The notes under the pieces: generated by a model | The model's database searches: none | The model's input: only the letters and a program-made list of their open reading frames with translations | Told to the model about the DNA's origin: nothing | Assembly: GCA_038501195.1 (NCBI GenBank) | Contig: JBBPUQ010000005.1 | Location: 3,348,001-3,412,000 of the forward strand | From: Nemania diffusa | Lineage: Eukaryota > Ascomycota > Sordariomycetes > Xylariales > Xylariaceae | Direction: 5' to 3' | Length of the DNA: 64,000 nt | Shown: positions 12,452 to 23,771 of the stretch, piece after piece | Layout of the letters: each line of letters starts with the position of its first letter | Position numbering within the stretch: the first letter of the stretch is position 1 | Translations under genes and position numbers: made by a program

Positions 12452-14142
12452 ATGTGTGGGCGGTACGCACTAGCTCTGGTAAGCATTAAGCAGATCGTTG
12501 CATTCTCGTTGCTTGTGACCTAATGCAATTGATCCCTTGATCGTATTGTCGCGACACACGCCTCATCCATTTCCATCGCCATGGCAACTCACCCTATAGC
12601 CACACATAATTCCTCGTGCGTTTATTTCTAGCTTGCGGGGACTTACTAGGACATAGCGACCTAGCCAAATTCGGCGAATGCTGAGAGATGATAATATGCC
12701 GGTGTATGAGACACCCGATGACCCCAACGACAGCAATGATGAGAATGATGAGGATGAGGAGGTAGGATCTGACGGCCCGAGACAGAGCTACAATTTCGCT
12801 CCAGGCTATCGTGGTGTTGTTTACCGCGCCGACGTACCAGATTGGGGTGCAGGACCTCGGTCTAAGCGCAATGGACAGACTTCGACAGATACCGAGTATG
12901 AGCCGCCAACTGCATCTGACACGAATATGGACAAACGAAACATAGAAACAGACGAGGAACCTGCTTCTGCGGAGAGCAGCGATGTACGCTATAGACTGCA
13001 AAGTATGAAATGGGGCCTTATTCCCTTCTGGACCAAGCGTAATCCTGGCTATGGTTCCGTGATGAAGACCATCAACTGCCGCGATGACTCTTTGGCGCAG
13101 AGCGGCGGTATGTGGGGATCAATGAAGGCGCGAAAGCGATGCATCGTTGTCGCACAGGGGTTCTACGAGTGGCTCAAGAAGGATGGCGGACGCGAGAAGC
13201 TACCACACTACGTTAAGCGTAAGGACGGCAAGTTGATGTGCCTTGCGGGTTTGTGGGATATGGTACAGTACGAGAGTAAGTTGACTCTCTCACTTCCAGG
13301 TTTCCAGAGCTTTACTGTCCCGAAACCCCCGCTTCGCTAGACAGAACACTGCTCTTCCGTTCGCATTTTCGTGATAGACCAGTCCGGGGTCTAAGGCTAA
13401 TGAGTAAATACTAGATGACGAGGAGAAACAGTACACGTATACTATCATCACGACGGACTCAAACAAACAGCTAAACTTCCTGCACGACCGCATGCCCGTG
13501 ATTCTCGACAACGGCTCCGAAAAGATGCGCAAGTGGCTCGACCCTAAACGCTACGAGTGGTCGAAGGAGCTACAATCGCTCCTAGTTCCCTATGATGGAG
13601 AGCTAGAGGTATACCCCGTGAGCAAAGACGTGGGGAAGGTCGGCAACAACTCGCCGACGTTCATCATTCCTATCGACAGCAAACAGAATAAATCCAACAT
13701 TGCGAATTTCTTCGCCAAAAGTCCTGCAAAAAAGGTAGCTAAAAAAGAAGAAATTGATGCTAAAGACAAGATAGTCAAGACAGAACAGCCGGAGATTGAA
13801 ATCACCGAGATCGACGCAGCTAGGGGCGTAAACGAAAAGAATGAACCTAAAGTCAAGTTTGAGAAGATAGGGGAAGACGAGGAGAAGGAAATAGTGCGTA
13901 CGAGTATTAAACGGGAAGCGGAGGAAGACTTGACAAACCAAGAACCGCCCAGAAAACTCTCAAGTACAATGTCAAACAAGGGCCAAGACACGAAGAAGAC
14001 AAAGGAGTTGCCTCTACCGAAAGGCAACGGCAGGCAAAAGATTAGCGCGACAAACAACAACTCTAAAAGTCCCGCCAAGACCAAGCCGTCGAAATCGGCT
14101 GGGACACAGAAAATAACCAAGTTCTTTGCAAATAGCTCGTAA
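12452..14142 (+). CDS. SRAP-domain (HMCES-type) abasic-site processing protein, three exons
   Basis: Exons 12452-12478, 12657-13275 and 13415-14142 join in frame to 457 residues. The first exon encodes MCGRYALAL, so the catalytic Cys2 is directly after the start Met. Other SRAP hallmarks follow: TINCRDDS (Asn near 149), QGFYEW (Glu near 180) and LHDRMPV (His near 239). The family forms a covalent link through Cys2 to abasic sites in single-stranded DNA at replication forks. An acidic insert of about 100 residues (25-125) interrupts the N-terminal half. The Lys-rich tail holds two PCNA-binding-like peptides, SNIANFF and, at the very end, TQKITKFF. Human HMCES also has a C-terminal PIP motif. 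Yeast Ymr114c is the likely relative. Confidence 0.92.
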
Positions 14143-15844
14143 TATAGGCCCAAGTTCGTCCGCGCCCCTTTGCTGTCGAGAGTTAATAAGTCGTTGAGGT
14201 GATTAGGAATCATCAACTCGTACGTCGCAAATTCGCTATAGAGTTTTGATCGGAATGCTTGTTGTTCACACAAGTCAACGGGCTTTGGGATATCTTTATG
14301 TGTTGTATTTTCAAAGCTTAACATAATAATATCGCTATTTCCAACACTCGACAGTGCCTTCAGGTTTACCCCTAGTGCAACGAGATTGCAGTTTACTACT
14401 CTCTATGCTATTACTTGCTGTCAAGCTGTGGTCGATGGAAGGGCCGATTCAGCCTGGATTTCGACGTAGTTGGAGAGGCATGTCTATAAAGTTCACGTTT
14501 GAAACTATAAACTATGACCTTAGAGTTTATCTCCTGAAGTCAATCCGGTTTGGGTTTAAATACGGCCATGTCGTACAACAACCCAACTTCCTAACAATGC
14601 ATGGGATTATCCACTGCAATGGAACAATTTCGGTAGTTATATGTATACTATCACCTTTAATTAGGTGAGTTCCAATTACAAACCCTAACTCAGATTCATC
14701 AGGTAGACAACTGTGCACTCTCGACCGTAGCTTTACATCATAAAAATGTCTGGAGTGACGAGAAGGTCTAAGCCGTACACGAGAGAAACACAAGTACTCG
14801 CTAATAATAGCGAACGGGAAATATCATCTCGTAGTACTAGCCCTATGCAAGGGTTGTGACCGGAAGATAGAGAGTATCACAGTGTTAATCGCACCAAGTT
14901 TCTGGAAAGAAACTTGATTTATGTTGCTACAATTGATTGATACTCCGAAACAATTACCTAGTTTACAAAGGCAAACTTACTGAGGCTAATAGAGACGTAT
15001 GGTTTGAATTACTATGCATCAATAGCAAATCTACTCTGCAGCAATAAATAATAGACTACTCCTAGTGCCGATGAGTATATGTTACCTAAACTCCAACGGC
15101 CGAAATATCCAAAGGGGCCTAGTATGTAGGCACGAGCGCGATTTCACTATCGGAGCCCTGCTACAACAAGGCCATATCTAAGTGGTTTATACTATCTCGT
15201 CTATTTCACTGGTAGGGACGGGACGTGTGTTACCAACAATGGGTACCCCCCCGCAATGGCATTGGTACACATGTTAATTCAATTACACAATGCCTGGTTA
15301 GGTTTTACTCTATTACCTACCTGCCTACCTCCTTATAGTATATCTGCCACCCCTTTGAAGCAAACAAGACCTTTACTCGCACATGCTCACACACCCCCAA
15401 CCTACCCACCCACACATCCACTTCTTTAACTTCCAGCATCCATCCAACCAGTGTCGTGAAGCTGTGATTCAACATCGTGACCTCCCACTTCGACTGGACT
15501 ATATAAACCTTGACTCTCTAGCAATTACATATTTAAAGTTTACTATGAACTTAGTCAAGTACTTCTTGGTAACTTTCTCTCATATAAAAACCCCAGGAAC
15601 TCCCACCCATTCTTCTCTCTTGTTTATCCTACCACAACCTCTTCAACCTACACAATCATTCCAACCACCAGAATTTCCTCTATTTATATAGTGATCACTC
15701 TATTATGCTACAATCACACCTATTACCTAAATCCTTCTCGTCAAACATCTTTTCATTGAACGAATACTGGATATGCTAGATATCTACTGATATTAATACC
15801 GGCTCTAGTCATCTCGTTATTAAATCACCTCAGATCCCGGCAAT
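14143..15844. other. intergenic, no gene recognised
   Basis: AT-rich, with only short frames. From about 15360 the top strand becomes C/A- and T-rich, with CACCCA-type runs, and is probably the promoter and leader of the following hypothetical gene. Confidence 0.45.
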
Positions 15845-16537
15845 ATGGTTTTCTACATCAACCCTTCCACTCTCAATCTGCCCCCCGGTGCCACGTTATG
15901 GGGATACCCGCCGGAGCAAATACTCGGGGAGCAGGCGAGATTCTATAAGATCATGGAGGACATGGATCGAAGGTCAGGTAGAGTCATACCACCGACCGAG
16001 ATCAACTCTACCACTACCCCAACGTCACCGGAACTGAAAGGCAGCCATCTACCTAAGATAACCGGCCCTGATGATGTTGTTCGGCTGAAGAGGGCGTTAC
16101 CTAGTATCGCAGAGCTTGGTCTGGCTTCGCCGGTAAGCAGTGGAGAGCAGCATACTACAAAGCCCGCTGCCAACGACGGCGAGGTGATCACCATCCCACC
16201 GACCCCCTGTCTCCAGCACTCTCTTCTTAATACACCGCCGGCATCCTGGGGGCCGACTCTTCCTCCCGCCTTCTTTTCACAGGCTATGCATGACGCACGT
16301 CGGAGTCAACCCAGACTCTCCGACTCCTATTCCTGTGCCCATTCATGCGGCGAAGGAAAAGGCAGAAAGCGAGCCCTGGAGACGGACGAGGAGGGTGGTA
16401 TAGTGGAATACTCGAGACCGCAGAAAGCTCTGAGAAGGAGTCTAGTCGACGACGCCAAGCCCAGCGACTCGACGATGAGATCACCAAGAGATGATACCGT
16501 CGAAGGCGTTGAAGATGTTGATGGTAGTGAGGGCTGA
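15845..16537 (+). CDS. hypothetical fungal protein, 230 residues
   Basis: A single open frame starts with ATG in good context (GGCAATATGG). I recognise no domain. The N-terminal 50 residues (MVFYINPSTLNLPPGATLWG onward) look ordered. The rest is rich in Pro, Ser and Thr and probably disordered. Residues near 175-200 include GRKRALETDEE and a second basic run, KALRRS, which could act as nuclear localisation signals. Codon use is GC-leaning, unlike the surrounding AT-rich DNA, which supports coding. An alternative is that it is the first exon of a longer gene, but no clear downstream exon was found. Confidence 0.5.
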   Translation: MVFYINPSTLNLPPGATLWGYPPEQILGEQARFYKIMEDMDRRSGRVIPPTEINSTTTPTSPELKGSHLPKITGPDDVVRLKRALPSIAELGLASPVSSGEQHTTKPAANDGEVITIPPTPCLQHSLLNTPPASWGPTLPPAFFSQAMHDARRSQPRLSDSYSCAHSCGEGKGRKRALETDEEGGIVEYSRPQKALRRSLVDDAKPSDSTMRSPRDDTVEGVEDVDGSEG

Positions 16538-18814
16538 TTATGATCAACCCCCGGCTCTAGCTTAGAGAGAAAAGTTGTGAAGTGTATGCAACTAGACCTC
16601 GACACGAGTGTATCATCAAAGTGGTTCTAACAAGTGGTCAGCTAGGCGCAGAAAAAGCGATTATTCAGGTGAACGAAAGCCTTACCGAGTCGACTTGCTA
16701 TTACAACTCAGATTGGCAAGACGAGATGATGTCACGCGGTCCAGATTGGCTCGAATATCTGGTAACGCTAGGCGGAAATCCTAGCTATTCCTACCGGGCG
16801 ACTTAGTAGGCAGGGGAATCTGCTCTGCTTGGATCCATTACGAACAAGATGCTTCCGAATGTTATAAGGCTGCTCGAGGCATTCGCCTTCGACAAGGACC
16901 ATCTACTGTTCGCCCTGCACTAGTCTGTTAGGAGCGGCAACCTCTGACTTGGTTCACAAGAATGAAATCCTTCTCGCACGTAGGTACCTCTAATATCTGT
17001 CTATATCCGGGAAGCACAGCTAATTGGGTAGGCTCTAGTTTTCAAGGTCTCATTAACAAAATCCTCCTGACGGTATACATAAGACGGAAAAGTCCATTGA
17101 GGGATCCTACGGCAAGGAGAGACCATCAATGCCCTCTGCTTGCTTAGAGAGAAAACCAGATCAACATTCTCCGAGTTGCTCTACGCGAACAAGTAACTGT
17201 TCGCGCTGCTTTCCACGCCATCATCCTCGACGCCAATGGCGGGCCTTGGCTAAGACAGTCCCCCACACGCTCGGGGCACTCTAACCGTCGTCGTCGACGG
17301 TGGCATATTGAAGCAGCGAGGCACCTTTTCCCTTTATAGACCTACTCAGGGGACCTTTTCGTTGTGGTTGACTCAACCTACCTATTTGTTCACCTACTTA
17401 CTTGACTAGCGAAGTCCCTACTACCCCTTTTTGACTTCTTAGTCCTGGTGCTTATATAAGAGGTAGCTTGGAAGTGTACGATTAGAATTTATACCCCTTT
17501 TTTTAACTAGCCAGCTTAACCCTTAACCCCTGAATGAAATAGCGGCTTATACATGCATTATACTAGCAACGTATAAGCAGCGAATAAGATATGAATAAAT
17601 CACTCTATCCTTTGAAGCCTTAACGTTAATCTTTTTGAGTCGTTTTGAGCTGTTTCTTCCGGCTTGCCCGGACTGTATACGAGAGAAGTTCCTGCGTACC
17701 TACCTGCGTGTAGAGTAGCAGCGTGTTAGACGACGGCTTTCTTCTTTGAATAGGAGAGGAGCCTATTACGGAAGGGTGGGAGTAGTGGCAGCTTGCCTGC
17801 TAATGAGGCACGCGAGCCAGTAAAATAAGAGTTTACTATGCCAAACTCGCTGGGCTAGCAGGTGGCCAACCGCGACCCCTACACCAGTTTCAGGGCTTTC
17901 GGGCAAAGCCTTGAGTCGCTGGGACCCTATCTGTCAGTGAGGTTAGGTGCCAGGGTAGATGCTGTGTGTCACTCCTAGGACTAGTCTGTATGAGGGCTTC
18001 GAAGCCGTTATTTTGTTGCTTTATTCGTGTGCGCACGCCCTTAGGTAGCAGGTGCCCACCTATGACCTACTCAACGGCACCAGAGTGTTGAGACGGTGTG
18101 GGCGACACGACCACATGGAGATTAGGTTGATTAGATCATCAAGATTTTGAAACGAGGAGGGTTCGTAGCTGTAGGCACGACTGAACGCTGAAAACAACAA
18201 GAAAACCAACGCCGATCAGTAGAACTAAAGGTAGACCACCCCATCCTTTGACATGGTGGTTGCTCTTTTCGTCACGGACCGTTTAGAAGCCTTGTCTGCA
18301 GTTAGGTAAGAAATTATGATGCTGGCATGGGTCGGTTTCTAGGGCTCTCTTTGTTAGTTAGCCTTTGCCATAGAAACTCGGTCGTACAATACAATACACA
18401 CACGCGCGCTCTCTCTCTCCCTCACACACACACGTAGGCATACTTGCGCTGTAAAGTCTGTTCTTACTTTTATTGCTGACTTCTTAGGCTGTAGGTACCT
18501 AGAGATCCTGATGACACATTTAAAAAGTCACAGAGTGAATAAAAGTCCTGTATCAGCTAGGTAAAAGCATGTAGTATAGGTATTGATAAATAAACCAATT
18601 GATTTCTAACGTTCTAGATCTGTATGGGGGATCTCTTATATATAGCCAAATCCATAGATCTAACCACCCTATAGGGTCTGGTTACTTTATCCCCTAGCAG
18701 TTACTCTCCCTTATCCTCTTAGGCTAGCGCCGGCTTGTCTGTGTCGCTTCTTTTCCCGATTGTCTTGGTTGAAGCCCTTGTAAGAACCTGCTCATCTCTG
18801 CCGCCTTGTGCGAT
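16538..18814. other. gene-poor transition from core to accessory DNA
   Basis: No gene is supported. The segment includes (CA)n and CTCTCT microsatellites (about 18385-18435). The short string TCTAGGGCTC and its surroundings near 18320-18375 recur around 21383-21440, so this is repeat-derived sequence. Confidence 0.45.
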
Positions 18815-18985
18815 TGGTATCTCGTAGTCTTTCGACCATTTCGCCCACAAGAACAAAATTAGAGGGATTTTGTATGCCTCTGACCCTCGACAAACATCCT
18901 TCCCTCTGACCTTTTATCATTTCACCTAAGATAGGGGGAGCTGGATTGGGTTCTCCGTCTCGGTGGCGTATTAGCTGTGTAGTGT
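18815..18985 (-). pseudogene. truncated copy of the 5' end of the helicase-like gene
   Basis: The sequence matches 34378-34550, the promoter-proximal end of the helicase-like ORF at 32379-34529. Shared strings include TCATTTCACCTAAGATAGG and TTCGACCATT, with point changes and small indels. The equivalent of the start codon is ACG instead of ATG, and the match ends after roughly 55 codons. It is on the minus strand like its parent. It is a dead gene fragment, left either by duplication and decay or by loss of a once-similar neighbouring unit. Confidence 0.75.
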
Positions 18986-19095
18986 GGTGTAGGTGTGATA
19001 CGGCCTAGTTGTGTAGGTTAAGGTTTATTCGAAATGGAATAGCAAGTCTTTTCGCGGGGCAGCTGAAGGCGATATGGTATGTCGCGAATCCTACT

Positions 19096-20051
19096 TCATC
19101 TCTTCCAATTCGCTGTTATAGCCGTGTCTGCTGCGTCCCACCATTCTGAAGGTGATCCCCAAGGGTAAAAGGCTGCACGCCTAAGAGACCAGCCACGGGC
19201 ATTCTGTAGGAACAAGTAGGTAGCTTGAAGCGTCGCTGGCGCCGGTACGCATAGAGCGATTTGGCTAAAGCCTTTCTCGTAAATTATGTCAAGGTCGCTA
19301 AGGGATGCTCTCGCCAACATGCCGGTAATCTATCCATGTGTATAGAGCTCATGGAGCTCCAGCGGCTGTGTTGCGGAGAGGGGCGGTAGAAATGTGCCAT
19401 GACGAAGTAGTAAAACGCCTTTACGGCCGGCGTTACCGTGTGGTCGGCAGCTGGTGCTCCAGCCTCTTGAAGAATCCCCACAACCCTGGCGTGTATTAGC
19501 TTATGACGGACAACGTAAGCAGCTGGATAGGACGAATCTCTGGATAACTTACATTTGGGTGATCCACCACAGCACCCTGAACGTCGGCCCGGTGCTCTAT
19601 GAGCACACGGACGATCTCCTTTTTGTAGAATGGGATGTTGTTTATATATAGAAAAAGAAAAAGGAAAAGAAAATAATACAAAAATAATGCAAAAATCATA
19701 CAAAAATCATACAAAAATAATACAAAAATAATACAAAAATAATACAAAAATAATACAAAAATAATACAAAAATAATACAAAAAAATATATATATAAGAAA
19801 AGAAAAAGAAAAACAGCAAGTATATCCCCATGAGGGTAATCCTCCTCGGTGCCAGTAACGGCAGCAGCCTCATTCTTTAATAGGTCTACAAACATTCTTG
19901 TGACCTCAGGAATGTTTGCGTCGCTCACCAATCTCTGCGTATCCTCCAGGGATACTTGTCGTTTGCTAGCCCATATGCTTAGGTGTTCAATTGAAGATGT
20001 ATATATATATAATAAGAAAACAAAAGAAAAAAGAAAGAAAAAAGAAAACAA
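19096..20051 (-). pseudogene. ankyrin-repeat gene relic broken by AT-rich repeats
   Basis: Read on the minus strand, separate frames give ankyrin-like pieces: EIVRVLIEHRADVQGA (about 19560-19625) and ARVVGILQEAGAP (near 19455-19490), with an upstream piece VTRMFVDLLKNEAA (near 19880). Their order resembles part of the intact F-box/ankyrin gene at 57140-59140 (IVNTLIASAADV, then SVLRILNDAGAP). The frames are cut by an 11-bp tandem repeat and poly-purine tracts. Some breaks might be introns, but the low-complexity inserts make a working gene unlikely. Confidence 0.5.
19675..19800. repeat. 11-bp tandem repeat inside the ankyrin relic
   Basis: The unit CAAAAATAATA, with a few ATCATA variants, repeats about ten times and runs into a TATATA tract. 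A similar AT/purine tract with flanking (TA)n lies at about 19998-20085. On the minus strand it reads as an artificial Tyr/Phe/Ile/Leu-rich frame, which is not a protein. Confidence 0.85.
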
Positions 20052-20274
20052 AGGAAAATATATATATATAATAAGAAAAAAGGATGTATGAGTTTGCTCG
20101 GTATCTCGAGGTCTGGTGCTGCGCTATCTGTATAGCTTTTGAAGTTGATATTGTAACTGATGTTGGGGCTGTTGTAATTATCTTGGATTTTCGGTTAGCA
20201 ATCTTTCAAAGTAATGCGTGTTTGGATACGAAATACATACAGGATGCTCTCTCAGCTCTGCGGTAGATCAGATC

Positions 20275-20555
20275 TTCAGAAGCTCATGGGAACTTCTCGG
20301 TATAGGCGCGGGGCATCTGGCCTATCCTCTTGGCAGTCTAAGAAGGCCTCGAAGAAAGGATCGCCGTATGCCTCTAGATTCCAGGGCCATTGACGCCTTT
20401 CCTGTAGCGTTTGTGCTATTAACCCGAGAAGCTCTGGCTTCGGGACATCTGGATTCTCCTCTTGACAGTCTAAGAAGGCCTCGAAGAAAGGATCGCCGTA
20501 TGCCTCTAGATTCCAGGGCCGGCTATCGCGACTATTGCAGATGCACACGAACCTG
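20275..20555 (-). pseudogene. fragment of the 698-residue gene family with an internal duplication
   Basis: On the minus strand this encodes CICNSRDSRPWNLEAYGDPF and following residues, nearly identical to residues about 164-215 of the protein at 24030-26126. DNA identity is high to 25490-25645. The segment WNLEAYGDPFFEAFLDCQE occurs twice, about 128 bp apart, showing a tandem duplication inside the fragment. No start codon or remainder of the gene is present. It is followed downstream (minus sense) by the ankyrin and helicase relics. Confidence 0.8.
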
Positions 20556-20559
20556 ATTA

Positions 20560-20648
20560 TATATAGATATATATATATATATATATGTGTGTGTGTAGAT
20601 GAGAGGGTAAGTGTTGAATTTTAGAGCAAAAAAAGGAAGATAATTGTG

Positions 20649-20682
<34 letters not shown>

Positions 20683-20805
20683 CGTGTGTGTGTGTAGGTG
20701 GGAGGGTAAGTATTGAATTTTGGAGCAAAAAGGGAAGATATAGGTAGTTGTGTGTAGGTAGGTACCTGAGGTACGTGTAGGTACCTAGGTACTTGGTGTA
20801 GAAGG
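20560..20805. repeat. (TA)n and (TG)n microsatellites with TACCTAGGTA motifs
   Basis: Two TATATA/TGTGTG blocks, each followed by a similar segment (AGGTGGGAGGGTAAG, then TTGAATTTT.GAGCAAAAA), form an imperfect direct repeat of about 110 bp. The right end has overlapping GGTAGGTACCT motifs. Confidence 0.75.
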
Positions 20806-21216
20806 TCATACACTACCTCTGACCACGTTGAAGTATTCCCGATCTCGTACTCGTTCATGGGGGTGTAGGCGTATGGCTAGGAATCGTATAGCCTCTCGAG
20901 CTATACATACGTTTCCTTCGGTCTGGGGGATGTCTCTCACAGCTAGAAACCAATTGACCAATTCTGTCAATAAGAAGTTCGGGCAGACCCACGCACTCTC
21001 TCCCAGATACGAGGCCCTGAGCCTTCTGAGGGTGTCCCGAAACCAGCTGGGGATCTTAGTAGTGAGGCGAAAAGGATGATAGGAGGTCCAGATGTCAACG
21101 CTTGGGATCCAGTCACTGCCTCCCGTTTGTGCGAGGTACCAGTTTTTTACCTCTTCTTCATTCCACTCGGTATGCTCACCTGGACCACTGCAAACCTGAG
21201 GGCGCTCAGTCATAAG
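20806..21216 (-). CDS. unidentified ORF, possibly a gene remnant (136 residues)
   Basis: The first ATG of this minus-strand frame is near 21216 and encodes MTERPQVCSGPG. The frame stays open to 20806 and has protein-like composition, rich in Trp and Arg (ELVNWFLAVRD, PSWFRDTLRRLR). The phrase WFLAVRD faintly recalls SWFLAVAD near the end of the F-box protein at 27921-29185, but the relation is weak. No domain is recognised. It sits among gene fragments, so it may be the surviving part of a larger gene rather than a complete one. Confidence 0.35.
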   Translation of the reverse strand, partial: LMTERPQVCSGPGEHTEWNEEEVKNWYLAQTGGSDWIPSVDIWTSYHPFRLTTKIPSWFRDTLRRLRASYLGESAWVCPNFLLTELVNWFLAVRDIPQTEGNVCIAREAIRFLAIRLHPHERVRDREYFNVVRGSV

Positions 21217-22546
21217 GTAGGACTCAAGACGATATGTGAAGTATAGAAGATTACCCACAAAATCAACAAAGGGCTCTCAACCTGTCAATCCTGGTTGTGT
21301 CTATACCTGGTGAGTTTCTCCGTGTTGAGTCAAAATGTGAATGTAGTGATTGGAAATAGTATAGGGTATTGGGTGTATGATGCTAGCATCGTTGTTGGTC
21401 TCTAGGGCTCCTTTTGTGGGTTGGCCTTCGCTATAAGAGTGGGAGAATATGAGTTGGTTCCTAATATTTATAGTGTATGAACTATGGCGAGAGGATGAGA
21501 GGAAGAGACATGTCGATAGTTGATGTAACTTGTTGAGGTTAATATGGCCTTTGGACCCTAGGTATAGGGCTTTAGTTCCATGAATGACAAGTTGATTTGA
21601 TTCAGGTTGAAGTACTTACCAAGAGGTGGGATTCCTACGAATATATAGTAGTGCGTAGCACTAGACTTTCAATTTAGGATAACGGTTTGTCAGTGGTGAG
21701 GATGCTCGTAGTTGTGAAGATGTTTGATGATTGAGAAGTTCTCTATAGCTTGTGAAGCTGCTTGGAGATGTGAAGGTCTTAAGTTGTTTGCAGTTGAGAA
21801 GTTGCTTGTAGCTGAGAAGGTTCCCAGGTATTTGCAGCTAAGAAGGCCTTAAAGGTTGGTTAGGTGCCCAGGTGGTGTTAGCAGGCAAGCATCGAATACC
21901 TAAGGTACTGTAAGTTATAACCAGGCTACTACTACCTAGGTAGATATAGGTAGGTTAGGTAAGCCCTATAGATTAGGTGAGCAAATAGGTGGTATAGACC
22001 CTATAAGGTAAAGGAAAGCCCCTATTCAAGAACTATGCTGCCCTACAAGCTGCTGTCTCTCACATAATAGGTACCTAAGTCCGCAAATAAAGCCCAACGT
22101 TAGGTAAGGGACTAACACCAAGAATGCTATGCGTGTAGATTTTACAAATAGGCGTCGAAGGCGACCCTCTGTGCGAACTACGATGGGTATGCTATAGACC
22201 AAATTAACTTTACTGGATAGATTCAGTCACGGAATTCAAAGCATTAGATAGCAGCGAGTAAGTTTTTATTTCAAAGTTACCTAAGTAACTAGAACACCGC
22301 GCAGATGGAGCTCTATAGTATGTATTAAGGAGCCGTATCTTTTCCGCGATTATTAGTAGAAAGGAATCATATGTAGATGCTTTGTTTTATCTACGGATTC
22401 TGTCCCTCCGAGCTACCAGATGACAAGTAGGCCTTTTCGCGCATCTTATTCGCGCATCCTTGCCTGAAAATTATTACTGCCCCTATGCGTTGAGGCTGAT
22501 GTGCTAATACCGAACTTCGTGTAGAAGACGGCACGGATTATGCTCA
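21217..22546. other. intergenic, no gene recognised
   Basis: This contains degenerate direct repeats of a GTTGTGAAG/GTTGCTTGTAGCTGAGAAG type at about 21690-21850, and TACCTAGGTA-type motifs near 21930-21960. No coding region is supported. Confidence 0.45.
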
Positions 22547-23344
22547 CTAGAGAAATCTCGTATTATCAATAAAGTATTCCTCCTCCTCCTCCTCCTCGTC
22601 TCCCGAGCAAGGCGGAAGAGCTAGTGCCCGATCTACTGTGTTTACATAAGCTTTGAGTTCGGAAGAGGTACGGGATTGGGGTTTCTTACCAGCCTCATTT
22701 TGATGAGAGTGAGTGTTCCTATTTTGGGGGGTGTTTGTAATCTCATCGGTCTGTGTACCGATGTCAGATCGCTGTTGCAATCTAGATCTTCCAACTGAGG
22801 GACTCGTGTTGAGAGTATTCAAGCCCTGTTGTCCATGCATTAATGACGCTTGTAGCCCCCGATATCCACCGAGAGCCGTAGCCAAGTGTCCTACTCGACC
22901 GCTTAATTCTTCTTGTTCCGCCTCATATTGATTGAGAGACGTAGCCAAGTTCTGCCCTTGACGTCTTAATGCTGCTTGTTCCGCCGCATATTGATTGAGA
23001 GACGTAGCCAAGTTCTCTCCTTGACGTCTTAATGCTGCTTGTTCCGCCTCATATTGATTGAGAGACGTAGCCAAGTTCTGCCCTTGACGTCCTAATGCTG
23101 CTATTTCCATCTGGTACTGGTTGAGGGCGCCAACCAAGTTCCGCTCTTGACGCATCAATTCCACTCGTAGCATGTGCCCTCCCTCTAAAATATCGCTTCT
23201 GCGAGCGCGGCGCTCATGACTATTGTTGAAGTCCGATGTGGGACTGCGCTCATGCCTCTGTCGGTTGCCAGATCGGCCACGATTGTTGTTAGGTCTTCGG
23301 CGATGGCCACCGCGGCCGCCACGGCCGCCGTTGTTTTGATTCAT
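22547..23344 (-). CDS. RGG-rich coiled-coil repeat protein, 265 residues
   Basis: The ATG at 23344 was chosen over an upstream frame that has no ATG and runs into a GTAGGT microsatellite. Residues 1-35 are Gly/Arg/Asn-rich (GGRGGRGGHRRR, NNNRGRSGNRQR), a typical RNA-binding RGG region. Residues about 69-173 are five tandem 21-residue units of the form NLATSLNQYEAEQAALRRQG, three heptads each, predicting a long helix or coiled coil. The matching 63-bp DNA repeats are nearly identical in the middle copies. After this comes DIGTQTDE, a good match to dynein light chain LC8 binding sites, then a disordered, Glu-rich C-terminus. The family is unrecognised. It may bind RNA and oligomerise; both are inferred from composition. 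Confidence 0.65.
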   Translation of the reverse strand: MNQNNGGRGGRGGHRRRPNNNRGRSGNRQRHERSPTSDFNNSHERRARRSDILEGGHMLRVELMRQERNLVGALNQYQMEIAALGRQGQNLATSLNQYEAEQAALRRQGENLATSLNQYAAEQAALRRQGQNLATSLNQYEAEQEELSGRVGHLATALGGYRGLQASLMHGQQGLNTLNTSPSVGRSRLQQRSDIGTQTDEITNTPQNRNTHSHQNEAGKKPQSRTSSELKAYVNTVDRALALPPCSGDEEEEEEEYFIDNTRFL

Positions 23345-23404
23345 CTTTTTTTTGGAGAATCTGCGTGTATAGATCGGTGAGAGGGGAGAGAGGAGAAAGG
23401 AATA

Positions 23405-23525
23405 TGTGTAGGTAGGCAAGTATGTGTAGGTAGGTGTGTGTGTGTAGGTAGGTAGGTAGGTAGGTAGGTGTGTGTAGGTGAGTGAGTGTAGGTACCAGGT
23501 GTGTGTAGGTGTGTGTAAGTGGTAG
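23405..23525. repeat. GTAGGTAGGT / GTGTGTAG microsatellite at the promoter of the RGG gene
   Basis: Tandem GTAG and GTGTGTAG units lie within 60-180 bp upstream of the start codon of the minus-strand RGG gene. The same motif class recurs upstream of other genes in the accessory block. Confidence 0.8.
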
Positions 23526-23771
23526 GTGTTTCAAACTCATAAGGAGGAAGGAAAGAGGGTGGTTTAGCAAACACACTTGAGGTAGACGTTGTACCTAGGT
23601 ACCTTTTAATTGTTTAAAAATAATACTTTGCTCTATATTGCACGAGCTATAGCCCCTGGTTAGGCACTATCACAGTAAAGGAGGCATTCATTCACTTTAC
23701 AGGTATTGCACAGATTATATAGTTTAAACGTATATATTAAGATAACTAAAAAAAAACCTCTTAATGCCACT

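Noticed and set aside
13590..14324. Minus-strand 244-codon frame opposite the SRAP tail
   Set aside because: Phe/Leu/Ser-rich complement of a Lys/Glu-rich coding tail. The SRAP gene on the other strand is certain.
19496..20051. Hydrophobic Tyr/Phe/Leu frames as membrane proteins
   Set aside because: They translate the 11-bp AT tandem repeat and related low-complexity DNA.
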